A model generated the notes under the pieces. That model ran no database searches. It was not told the origin of the DNA and saw nothing but the letters and a program-made list of their open reading frames with translations. From contig DBXL01000200.1 in assembly GCA_002309275.1 (NCBI GenBank), forward strand, positions 11,974 through 20,872: DNA of 8,899 nucleotides. The letters are read 5' to 3'. Shown piece after piece: positions 1 through 6,611 of this stretch. Source of the stretch: Ruminococcaceae bacterium UBA1213 (lineage in GTDB: Bacteria > Bacillota > Clostridia > Oscillospirales > Acutalibacteraceae). How positions within the stretch are numbered: the stretch's first letter is position 1; each line of letters starts with the position of its first letter. The translations under genes and the position numbers were made by a program.

Positions 1-49
1 TCAAAACAGTATTTTGACATTAAAGTAACTCCTTAAACTTCTTTTATCG

Positions 50-88
50 AAACTGCTGTATGTTATTTTCAAACATACAGCAGTTTTT
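50..88 (+). terminator. Intrinsic terminator of the upstream unit
   Basis: A 14-bp perfect stem (AACTGCTGTATGTT at 51-64 with its complement at 72-85), extendable by the pair 50/86, has a 7-nt loop and runs into a short T tract (84-88). This is a classic Rho-independent terminator. It lies upstream of the phoH promoter, so it most likely ends transcription of a gene to the left. One forward frame is open from position 1 to a TAA at 34-36 and could be the last 11 codons of that gene, but this is too short to identify. Confidence 0.85.
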
Positions 89-136
89 GTTTATATTGAG
101 TATTGATATTTTTTTTAAAAAGTTTTAAAATTTATA

Positions 137-165
137 GTGACTTTTAACTATTTTTATGATATAAT
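137..165 (+). promoter_or_regulatory. Sigma-A-type promoter for phoH-ybeY-dgkA-era
   Basis: A perfect -10 box TATAAT (160-165) lies 17 bp downstream of GTGACT (137-142), which matches four of six positions of TTGACA. The surroundings are extremely AT-rich. Transcription would start near 172 and leave an untranslated leader of about 75 nt before phoH. The leader contains only a weak 5-bp stem (TGGCA 198-202 with TGCCA 220-224), which I do not call a regulatory element. Confidence 0.65.
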
Positions 166-246
166 GATAAAAATTATATTTTAATTTCCTATTTTTGGCA
201 GCATTGTTAAAAACTATTGCCATATTTTATATTTTAAGGTGGTTCA

Positions 247-1203
247 ATGACAGAAAAAATTATCAATATTGACCGTATGGAACAGGCAGTTGCACTTTTT
301 GGCACTTTTGACGAAAACATCAGACTTATCCAAAATGAATACATGGTTTCCGTTGTGTGCCGTGATTCCGAACTGAAAGTGTCAGGTGAAGTAGAAAACG
401 TGGCAAAAGCCTCCAAAGTCATCGAAAGCCTGCTCGGACTCATCAACAGAGGAGAGGCTCTCAGTGACCAAAATGTCCGTTACTGCATGGCTCTCGTGAA
501 CGAGGGCAATGAACAGCGTATCGAACAGATTGCAGGCGACTGCATTTGCATTACATCTCGTGGAAAGCCTGTCAAGCCTAAAACCCTCGGTCAAAAAACT
601 TACTGCAACTCTATTAAAAATAATACCGTCACATTCGGCGTAGGTCCTGCCGGTACCGGAAAAACTTATCTTGCAGTCGCCATGGCGGTGACGGCTTTCC
701 GTGCGAGAGAAATCAACCGCATTATTCTCACACGTCCCGCTGTCGAGGCCGGTGAAAAACTCGGCTTTCTCCCCGGCGACCTCCAAAGCAAAGTCGATCC
801 GTATCTCCGCCCTTTGTATGATGCACTTTTTGATATGCTCGGTGCTGAAACATATCAAAAATACGTCGAAAAAGGCAATATTGAAGTTGCTCCGCTTGCT
901 TATATGCGTGGACGTACCCTTGACGACAGCTTTATTATTCTCGATGAAGCACAGAATACTACCCGTGAACAAATGAAAATGTTTCTTACACGTCTTGGAT
1001 TTAACTCAAAAATGGTCATCACAGGCGATATTACTCAAATCGACCTGCCCAACGGTGCCCGCTCCGGTCTGAAAGACGCTATCCGCATTCTTAAAGATAT
1101 TGATGATATTGATACCGTCATGTTTTCTCCAAAAGACGTTGTCCGTCACAGGCTCGTTCAGGATATTATCAAAGCCTATGACAGCTCCGCTCATAACTCA
1201 TAA
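247..1203 (+). CDS. phoH: PhoH family ATPase (PhoH-like / YbeZ)
   Basis: Cytoplasmic P-loop protein of the PhoH family, 318 aa, close to the usual 310-350. The N-terminal ~100 residues fit the KH-like RNA-binding part of this family. The ATPase core has Walker A GPAGTGKT at residues 133-140 and a Walker B region with IILDEAQN at 230-237. Start ATG 247 follows AAGGTGG (237-243) at proper spacing. Family knowledge: PhoH/YbeZ proteins are ATP-binding, helicase-like factors associated with the RNase YbeY and thought to act in RNA or ribosome metabolism; the exact reaction is not firmly established. The adjacent ybeY supports this link. It is the first gene of a block transcribed from the promoter at 137-165. 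Identification is secure; the biochemical role is less so. Confidence 0.96.
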   Translation: MTEKIINIDRMEQAVALFGTFDENIRLIQNEYMVSVVCRDSELKVSGEVENVAKASKVIESLLGLINRGEALSDQNVRYCMALVNEGNEQRIEQIAGDCICITSRGKPVKPKTLGQKTYCNSIKNNTVTFGVGPAGTGKTYLAVAMAVTAFRAREINRIILTRPAVEAGEKLGFLPGDLQSKVDPYLRPLYDALFDMLGAETYQKYVEKGNIEVAPLAYMRGRTLDDSFIILDEAQNTTREQMKMFLTRLGFNSKMVITGDITQIDLPNGARSGLKDAIRILKDIDDIDTVMFSPKDVVRHRLVQDIIKAYDSSAHNS

Positions 1204-1233
1204 GGCAAATTTTCAGTCTTGCTTTTGCCTTTT
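1202..1233 (+). terminator. Possible weak terminator/attenuator between phoH and ybeY
   Basis: An 8-bp perfect inverted repeat, AAGGCAAA (1202-1209) with TTTGCCTT (1224-1231), has a 14-nt loop and ends in TTTT (1230-1233). It starts inside the phoH stop codon and finishes about 15 nt before the ybeY ribosome binding site. The stem is short and only partly GC, so partial termination or an mRNA processing/stability structure is more likely than full termination. Confidence 0.35.
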
Positions 1234-1263
1234 AAAATACATTTTAAGAAAGGATTTTTTGTT

Positions 1264-1770
1264 ATGGATAAAATCAAGGTGATTATCACCAACAAACAAA
1301 AAGATGTAAAAATTCCTACAGGTCTGCGTATGCTCATAAGACGTTGCTGTAATGCCGTACTCAAAATGGAAAAGTTTGAAGGCTCTGTTGAAGTCAGCGT
1401 TACCCTCGTCAACAACAAGCAGATAAGAGAACTTAACTCTATTTACAGAAATATCGACAGAGTGACAGATGTGCTTTCCTTCCCCATGGGAGAAAACGGA
1501 AAATATGATACAGACCCTGCCAACGGTGCCAAAATTCTCGGTGACATCGTTATCTCCATGGAAACCGCCATTGAACAGGCTGACCGTTTCGGACACTCTC
1601 TCCAGCGTGAAGTCGGCTATCTCACTGCTCATTCTATGCTCCATCTTCTCGGCTACGACCATGAAGACAACGGTATCCAGCGTATCCGTATGCGTGAAAA
1701 AGAAGAAAAAGTAATGACTCTGCTCGGTCTGCCAAGCTCCTCCAGCTATGTCATGAACGACGAGGAATAA
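1264..1770 (+). CDS. ybeY: Endoribonuclease YbeY, 16S rRNA maturation factor
   Basis: Metal-dependent single-strand endoribonuclease (UPF0054) that takes part in 16S rRNA 3'-end maturation and ribosome quality control in the cytoplasm. The protein is 168 aa, slightly longer than many homologues. The zinc-binding signature HSMLHLLGYDH is complete at residues 123-133, with ligands H123, H127 and H133; family members usually have Gly after the first His, here Ser. I chose ATG 1264 because AAGAAAGGA (1247-1255) precedes it at good distance. An in-frame TTG at 1219 would add 15 residues with no homology feel and no ribosome binding site. It sits between phoH and dgkA, the usual Firmicutes neighbourhood, although the pgpH-type gene often found between phoH and ybeY is absent. 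Confidence 0.96.
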   Translation: MDKIKVIITNKQKDVKIPTGLRMLIRRCCNAVLKMEKFEGSVEVSVTLVNNKQIRELNSIYRNIDRVTDVLSFPMGENGKYDTDPANGAKILGDIVISMETAIEQADRFGHSLQREVGYLTAHSMLHLLGYDHEDNGIQRIRMREKEEKVMTLLGLPSSSSYVMNDEE

Positions 1771-1774
1771 TTTT

Positions 1775-2230
1775 ATGTCTTTTCTGCATAGCTTCAGGTA
1801 TGCTTTCAGCGGAATTGTACACTGCATAAAAAACGAGCGAAATATGAGATTCCATACAGTTGCCGCACTGTATGTTCTCGTTTTTGCACGTTTTTTTGAT
1901 TTTTCAAGAGAAGATTATATTCTCCTTTTACTCACCATCAGCACTGTTATTTCTGCCGAAATGTTCAATACCTCTCTGGAAAATCTCTGCAACAGAGTGT
2001 CAAAAGAATTTCATCCCCTCATCAAATCCGCCAAGGACTGTGCAGCAGGGGCTGTGCTTGTTCTTGCAATTTTTGCCGCCATTATCGGTATCATTCTTTT
2101 CGGGAATATTAACGGACTCATATCAATGTATAATTTCTATACCACTCACCCCGTTAATCTCTTATTTCTCGCATTATCCGCCGTATTATCCATATTATAC
2201 ATAACAGGAAGAAGGAAAAAATCAAAATGA
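1775..2230 (+). CDS. dgkA: DgkA-type kinase (undecaprenol/diacylglycerol kinase)
   Basis: Small integral membrane lipid kinase, 151 aa. The family core is clear: ERNMRFH at residues 21-27, the catalytic stretch around E62 with N65-T66 and E69 (AEMFNTSLEN), and KDCAAGA at 87-93. Hydrophobic segments lie near residues 28-41, 47-60 and 90-110. A fourth, at 126-143, ends in the basic tail GRRKKSK, making the protein somewhat longer than the typical three-helix form of about 120-135 aa. In Gram-positive bacteria such enzymes mainly phosphorylate undecaprenol, recycling the carrier for peptidoglycan and other cell-wall polymers; that substrate is inferred from the family. The start ATG lies 4 nt after the ybeY stop, with its GAGGA Shine-Dalgarno sequence inside the ybeY end. 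The stop overlaps era by 4 nt (ATGA), implying translational coupling. Confidence 0.93.
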   Translation: MSFLHSFRYAFSGIVHCIKNERNMRFHTVAALYVLVFARFFDFSREDYILLLLTISTVISAEMFNTSLENLCNRVSKEFHPLIKSAKDCAAGAVLVLAIFAAIIGIILFGNINGLISMYNFYTTHPVNLLFLALSAVLSILYITGRRKKSK

Positions 2231-3129
2231 AAAAAACTGCTTTCATTGCCATTGTAGGCAAACCGAATGTGGGAAAGTCCTCCATTCTCAATAAAATTCT
2301 CAAACAAAAAATTGCTATTGTTTCATCAAAGCCCCAGACTACCCGCACTCGCATTATGGGCGTACTCACTGAAAATGATACCCAGCTTGTATTCATAGAC
2401 ACTCCCGGTCTGCACAATCCCAGAAACAGCCTTGACAAATATATGCTGCGTTCTGTCAATGAGTCCGTTGCAGGCGTTGATGTATGCGTGCTTGTCGTGG
2501 AAGCCAACAAAGATATTTCTCAGGAGGAATTACAGCTTACGGAAAAATTCAAATCCATGGACATTCCTGCCATACTCGCTGTCAACAAGATAGACACATT
2601 AAAAGATAAATCCGTACTTGCAAAACAAATTTCAGATTTATCCGAACTTTATGACTTTGAAAGTATCGTGCCATGCTCTGCTCAGACAGGCTCCGGCATG
2701 GATGACCTTAAATCAGAACTTAATAAACTCGCCTATGAAAGCGACTTCATGTTTGACGAAGATACCCTTACAGACCAGCCTGAAAGAGTTATTGCCGCCG
2801 AAATTATCCGTGAAAAGCTCCTCCGCCTGCTTGACAAGGAGATTCCCCACGGCTCTGCCGTATTCGTTGAACGCATGAAAGAACGCACAGACTCCAATAT
2901 TATCGACATTGATGCCGTCATATACTGTGAGCGTGACAGTCACAAGGGCATTATTATCGGCAAAGGCGGTTCTATGCTGAAAAAAATCGGCACTTATGCT
3001 CGTCAGGATATGGAAAAATTCTTTGACTGTAAAATCAATCTTCAAATATGGGTGAAAGTCAAAGAGGACTGGCGTAACCGTGAAAATATCCTGCGTTCTC
3101 TCGGCTACGACCAGACGGACTTTCAATGA
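2227..3129 (+). CDS. era: GTPase Era, 30S subunit assembly factor
   Basis: Essential-type ribosome assembly GTPase, 300 aa, the normal length. All G motifs are visible: G1 GKPNVGKS (residues 11-18), switch I with the TT at 38-39, G3 DTPGLH (58-63), G4 NKID (120-123) and G5 SAQ (151-153, in place of SAK). The C-terminal KH domain carries GIIIGKGG (241-248) with its GxxG loop, which in studied Era proteins binds the 3' end of 16S rRNA. This fits functionally with YbeY, encoded two genes upstream, which acts on the same rRNA end. The ATG overlaps the dgkA stop. In Bacillus a cytidine deaminase gene (cdd) lies between dgkA and era; here it is missing. The gene ends directly against a palindromic intergenic element. 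Confidence 0.98.
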   Translation: MKKTAFIAIVGKPNVGKSSILNKILKQKIAIVSSKPQTTRTRIMGVLTENDTQLVFIDTPGLHNPRNSLDKYMLRSVNESVAGVDVCVLVVEANKDISQEELQLTEKFKSMDIPAILAVNKIDTLKDKSVLAKQISDLSELYDFESIVPCSAQTGSGMDDLKSELNKLAYESDFMFDEDTLTDQPERVIAAEIIREKLLRLLDKEIPHGSAVFVERMKERTDSNIIDIDAVIYCERDSHKGIIIGKGGSMLKKIGTYARQDMEKFFDCKINLQIWVKVKEDWRNRENILRSLGYDQTDFQ

Positions 3130-3215
3130 GAGTGGAGGGTTAAGAGTGGAGAGTGGAGTGCTTTTATATCTTCAAGCCTGTATCTTCTTCACTCTCCACT
3201 CTCCAAACTCCACTC
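3130..3215. repeat. Heptamer-based imperfect palindrome after era
   Basis: The region begins one base after the era stop. The left arm has GAGTGGAG (3130-3137) and tandem GAGTGGA units (3144-3157). The right arm has CACTCTC units (3190-3203) and CTCCACTC (3208-3215). The arms pair as an 8-bp outer stem (3130-3137 with 3208-3215), an asymmetric internal bulge, and a 12-bp perfect inner stem (3144-3155 with 3190-3201) that extends slightly on each side. The apical part contains a further small GCTT/AAGC pair. No U tract follows, so it is not a standard intrinsic terminator, though such a fold could stall transcription or protect the era mRNA 3' end. It resembles dispersed intergenic repeat or miniature palindromic elements. 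Whether copies occur elsewhere cannot be told from this window. Confidence 0.7.
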
Positions 3216-3272
3216 TGAATTAAAAATTCTCTCTTTTGACAATTTATATGCAATATTTTCATCATATAAGGG

Positions 3273-3278
3273 TATAAT
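3273..3278 (+). promoter_or_regulatory. Possible -10 box upstream of yqzL-recO
   Basis: A perfect TATAAT lies in very AT-rich DNA 65 bp before the yqzL start. No good -35 sits 16-18 bp upstream. A perfect TTGACA is present at 3236-3241 but is 31 bp away, too far for normal sigma-A spacing, and nothing at 17 bp from it resembles a -10. A promoter in this 120-bp stretch is likely because the palindrome and gap separate it from era, but which elements are used is uncertain. Confidence 0.4.
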
Positions 3279-3343
3279 ATTAACATACATTTATAACAGC
3301 AGATTATGTTTTTTGTAAATATTATGCAAAGGAGAGCTTTTTT

Positions 3344-3517
3344 ATGGACGAGAAAACTGCTTGGGAAAACTTTACATCTACCGGAAGTGTCATGGACTAT
3401 CTCAAATACAGACAGATAAAAAATGAGGTTGCCGTCACCAAACCTGACAATATTTCTGCGGAGGGCTTTTATGATAAAAACAGAGGGACTGATACTCAAA
3501 GAACAGAGTGTCGGTGA
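3344..3517 (+). CDS. yqzL: YqzL-like small protein
   Basis: A 57-aa reading frame starting MDEKTAWENFTSTGSVMDYL. The pattern W-x2-F-x2-TG-x4-YL-x-Y in the first 22 residues matches my recollection of the YqzL family, tiny proteins of unknown function encoded just upstream of recO in Bacillus and relatives. A strong AAAGGAGAG (3328-3336) lies 7 nt before ATG 3344, so the start is well supported. The frame runs through the recO start and ends at TGA 3515-3517, overlapping recO by 47 nt in another frame. The last ~15 residues (after the recO start) look unconserved and are constrained by the RecO N-terminus. The function is unknown; its position suggests co-expression and translational coupling with recO. 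Confidence 0.78.
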   Translation: MDEKTAWENFTSTGSVMDYLKYRQIKNEVAVTKPDNISAEGFYDKNRGTDTQRTECR

Positions 3518-4232
3518 AAGTGATAAAATTGTTACTGTGCTTACCAAATCTCACGGCATTATACGCTGTTTCAGCAGACGGGCTAAAAAACTTTCTTCTG
3601 CTGTTTCTTCGGCGTGTCAGATTCTCACTTACTCCCGTCTTGAAATCCACGAGGGACGGGGGAAATACATAATCAGCCATGCTGAAACCGTCAAAAGTTT
3701 CTTTGATATATTTGCAAGCCTTGAAAGCCTTTCTCTCGGCTATTATATATGTGAAACCGCTATGAAAATGATACCTGAAAATATGCCTTCCGAGGACTAT
3801 CTCCAGCTTACTCTCAACTGTCTTTATGCTATCTCTACCAAAATGAGAACTCTCTCTCAAATTAAAGCGGTTTATGAACTGCGTATGATGACTTTGAGCG
3901 GAGTCTGTCCCAATATACTTTTCTGCGATGAGTGCGGTGCTTATGACTCCGACAGCGGTTCCATGTACTTTGATGTTATCGAAAATGTGTTATACTGCCC
4001 TCACTGCTGTTTTAAAAAGGGCTTTGTCCACAAATGCCTTAATGTTTCCATGGGCTGTATCACTGCCGTGCGTTTCTGCATCACTGCCGAACCTAAAAAA
4101 ATTCTCTCTTTCACCCTCTCGCCTGCCTCCATGAACGATATGGAAATATTGGCAGAAAGATTTTTCCTTGCTCAAAATAATTTCTACTGCTCCACTCTTG
4201 ATTTTTATAAAAATGTGAAAGAACTTAAATAA
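3471..4232 (+). CDS. recO: DNA repair protein RecO
   Basis: Recombination mediator, 253 aa, normal for the family. RecO binds single-stranded DNA and SSB and with RecR helps load RecA at gaps (RecFOR pathway). The N-terminal OB-fold begins MIKTEGLILKEQSVGESDKI, the characteristic opening. A zinc-finger region has C152-x2-C155 and C176-x2-C179, with another Cys at 146. I chose ATG 3471 because GGAGGG (3460-3465) sits 5 nt upstream and the protein then starts exactly at the family's N-terminus. An in-frame ATG at 3423 would add 16 unrelated residues that are really yqzL sequence read in another frame. Downstream, mutS2 follows after 15 nt, so they are probably cotranscribed. Confidence 0.96.
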   Translation: MIKTEGLILKEQSVGESDKIVTVLTKSHGIIRCFSRRAKKLSSAVSSACQILTYSRLEIHEGRGKYIISHAETVKSFFDIFASLESLSLGYYICETAMKMIPENMPSEDYLQLTLNCLYAISTKMRTLSQIKAVYELRMMTLSGVCPNILFCDECGAYDSDSGSMYFDVIENVLYCPHCCFKKGFVHKCLNVSMGCITAVRFCITAEPKKILSFTLSPASMNDMEILAERFFLAQNNFYCSTLDFYKNVKELK

Positions 4233-4247
4233 AAAAGGAATGAAAAT

Positions 4248-6590
4248 ATGAATAAAAACCATAAATCTCTTGAACTTGATAAAATTCTTGAAATGCTCGC
4301 CGAACAGACTTCTTTTGAAGATGCCAGAAACCTCGCTTTATCAACAGAACCATCTCCCTATATATTTGAAGTAAACGAGCTTATCAATGAAACTTCTGAC
4401 GCACACTCCCTTATTGCACGTTTCGGTGCTCCCGCCTTCGGCAATCTCCACAATATCAACAACTCCCTCAGACGTGCTGAAGCGGGGGCTGTACTCAATC
4501 CGCTTGAACTCCTGAGAGCCGCATATATGCTCAAAACAATACGTTCCGTTTCCGAATGGCGTGACAAGTCCGCCTCTGTGCAGACTTCTCTCGATATGCG
4601 TTTCAATGCACTCGTTTCCAACAAGTACCTCGAAACAAAAATTACCGCCTCCATTCTCTCGGAAGATGAAATTGCAGACAATGCCTCCCCCGAACTCTTT
4701 GCCATACGCAAAAAAATTGCTGCCACCTCTTCCAAAATCCGTGAACATCTGGATAAAATCATCCATTCTTCCTCCATGCAGAAATACCTGCAGGAAGCTA
4801 TCGTTACCATGAGGGGCGGCAGATTTGTTATCCCTGTAAAAGCTGAATTCCGTTCATCTGTTGCAGGTCTTGTACATGATACCTCTTCAAGCGGTGCTAC
4901 GGTATTCATAGAGCCTATGAGCGTTGTCGAGGCAAATAATGATATTCGCATACTCCGCTCCAAAGAACAGGCTGAAATTGAAAGAATTCTTGCAGAACTC
5001 TCTGCAGAACTCTCTGCCTATGCCGACTCCATTTCACAAAGCTATCAAATGCTTACGGAACTCAATGTTATTTTTGCAAAAGCACATCTTGCCTATAAAA
5101 TGAAAGCCTCTATCCCCATTATGAACGATAAAGGCAGAATCAATCTGAAAAAAGCACGTCACCCTCTTATCCCTCAGGATAAAGTCGTGCCTACGGATAT
5201 TCAGCTCGGCATCAATTTTGATACCCTTGTCATCACAGGTCCGAATACAGGCGGTAAAACGGTTTCTCTTAAAACAACAGGTCTGCTTTCTCTTATGGCA
5301 ATGTGCGGTCTGATGATACCCGCTGCCGATAACAGTGAGCTTTCCGTGTTTGAAAACATTCTCTCTGACATCGGCGACGAACAAAGTATTGAACAATCCC
5401 TTTCAACCTTTTCATCTCACATGACAAATATCAAATCCATTCTTGATGTTGCCAATGATAAAAGCCTTATTCTCATAGATGAACTCGGTGCAGGCACCGA
5501 TCCGGTGGAAGGTGCAGCTCTCGCCACTGCCATTCTTGAGGCTCTCCGTGCAAAAGGGGCTAAAATCGCCTCCACTACTCACTATGCAGAACTTAAAAGC
5601 TATGCACTCGATACACAGGGAGTAGAAAATGCCTGCTGTGAATTTGATGTCGCAACTTTAAGACCTACTTATAAACTGCTTATCGGTATGCCGGGACGTT
5701 CCAATGCTTTTGCCATCTCGGAAAGGCTCGGCATTTCAAAAGATATAGTGGAACGTGCCAGACTCCTTGTTTCTATCGAAGATACAAAATTTGAATCTGT
5801 CGTTCAGAAACTCCAGGAAACACAAAGTCAGCTTGACGAAAAAATCAGGGAAACTGATGAACTGAAACTCCAAATCAAAAATGAACTTGCACTCGCACAG
5901 CAGAAAACCGAACGGGCTGAAAAAGAATATCAGAATCAGCTTGACCTCGCAAAAGCACAGGCTGAAAATATTATTGCCAAAGCCCGTTCACAAGTCTATG
6001 GCGTACTTGACGAACTGGAAGCTATTCGCAAAAAAAATGAAGTATCCCCTGAAGAAAAAGCTAAACTCCGTGCAGACATACGCAAAATGGAGGAATCCGC
6101 CGACCCTGTCAGAAACCGCTCCAATGAAGAATATGAACTTCCAAGACCTCTCGTTGTCGGGGATAACGTTCTGATATTCGACATTGACAAAAAAGCGGTT
6201 GTTATCGAAGTCGGCAAAGATTCTGCCCTTGTCCAGTCGGGCATTATAAAAACTCGTGTGCCTTTTGAAAATCTCCGCCTGCTTAAACAGGAAAAGCCGA
6301 AAAAAGCCGTTTCTTCTGTGCGTACTGTCTATAACTCGTCAAAAAGTGCCTCTACAGAGATAGATGTCAGAGGTGAAACTGCCATTGATGCGATTATGGC
6401 TGTTGACCGTGCCATTGATACCGCTATCATGCAAAAACTTCACCAGATAACCATTATCCACGGCAAAGGCACAGGTGTTCTCCGCAGGGAAATTCAAAAC
6501 CATCTTAAAAAACATCCCTCTGTCCGCACCTTCCGTTTAGGCGTATTCGGCGAGGGGGACTCCGGAGTAACCATTGCCGAACTCAAATAA
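4248..6590 (+). CDS. mutS2: MutS2 ATPase with KOW and Smr domains
   Basis: Protein of 780 aa, close to the 785 of Bacillus MutS2. In order: an N-terminal MutS-like clamp/lever region (about 1-290); the ABC-type ATPase with Walker A GPNTGGKT (331-338) and Walker B LILIDELGAGTDP with D411-E412; a charged coiled coil (about 515-620); a small beta-rich KOW-like segment (about 633-690); and the Smr domain with IDVRG (705-709) and HGKGTG (738-743). It lacks the mismatch-recognition domain of MutS. Known roles of the family are suppression of recombination, through nuclease activity, and in Bacillus splitting of collided ribosomes; which dominates here is not visible. ATG 4248 is preceded by AAAGGAA (4234-4240). 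Smr has IDVRG where LDLRG is common. The adjoining recO suggests a DNA maintenance or ribosome-rescue context. Confidence 0.97.
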   Translation: MNKNHKSLELDKILEMLAEQTSFEDARNLALSTEPSPYIFEVNELINETSDAHSLIARFGAPAFGNLHNINNSLRRAEAGAVLNPLELLRAAYMLKTIRSVSEWRDKSASVQTSLDMRFNALVSNKYLETKITASILSEDEIADNASPELFAIRKKIAATSSKIREHLDKIIHSSSMQKYLQEAIVTMRGGRFVIPVKAEFRSSVAGLVHDTSSSGATVFIEPMSVVEANNDIRILRSKEQAEIERILAELSAELSAYADSISQSYQMLTELNVIFAKAHLAYKMKASIPIMNDKGRINLKKARHPLIPQDKVVPTDIQLGINFDTLVITGPNTGGKTVSLKTTGLLSLMAMCGLMIPAADNSELSVFENILSDIGDEQSIEQSLSTFSSHMTNIKSILDVANDKSLILIDELGAGTDPVEGAALATAILEALRAKGAKIASTTHYAELKSYALDTQGVENACCEFDVATLRPTYKLLIGMPGRSNAFAISERLGISKDIVERARLLVSIEDTKFESVVQKLQETQSQLDEKIRETDELKLQIKNELALAQQKTERAEKEYQNQLDLAKAQAENIIAKARSQVYGVLDELEAIRKKNEVSPEEKAKLRADIRKMEESADPVRNRSNEEYELPRPLVVGDNVLIFDIDKKAVVIEVGKDSALVQSGIIKTRVPFENLRLLKQEKPKKAVSSVRTVYNSSKSASTEIDVRGETAIDAIMAVDRAIDTAIMQKLHQITIIHGKGTGVLRREIQNHLKKHPSVRTFRLGVFGEGDSGVTIAELK

Positions 6591-6611
6591 CTCCAAAAGG
6601 TGTGATATTAC

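Noticed and set aside
1..36. C-terminal fragment of an upstream gene ending at TAA 34-36
   Set aside because: Eleven codons cannot be identified and another frame is also open to position 27; only the following terminator is reported.
198..224. Riboswitch-like structure in the phoH leader
   Set aside because: Only a 5-bp stem can be drawn in a very AT-rich leader of about 75 nt; this is too little for any known riboswitch.
382..972. A 196-codon open frame on the minus strand inside phoH
   Set aside because: It lies fully antisense to a clear PhoH gene, its translation is low-complexity and Phe/Ser/Asp-rich without motifs, and it has no plausible ribosome binding site.
1219..1263. TTG-initiated N-terminal extension of YbeY
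   Set aside because: The extra 15 residues come from the intergenic hairpin region, no ribosome binding site fits, and ATG 1264 has a good one.
3236..3278. TTGACA and TATAAT as one promoter pair
   Set aside because: The 31-bp gap is far outside the 16-18 bp used by sigma-A; only the -10 box is kept, as a tentative call.
3423..3470. ATG-initiated N-terminal extension of RecO
   Set aside because: It would add 16 residues before the conserved MIKTEG start; the DNA is yqzL coding sequence and the GGAGGG site marks ATG 3471.
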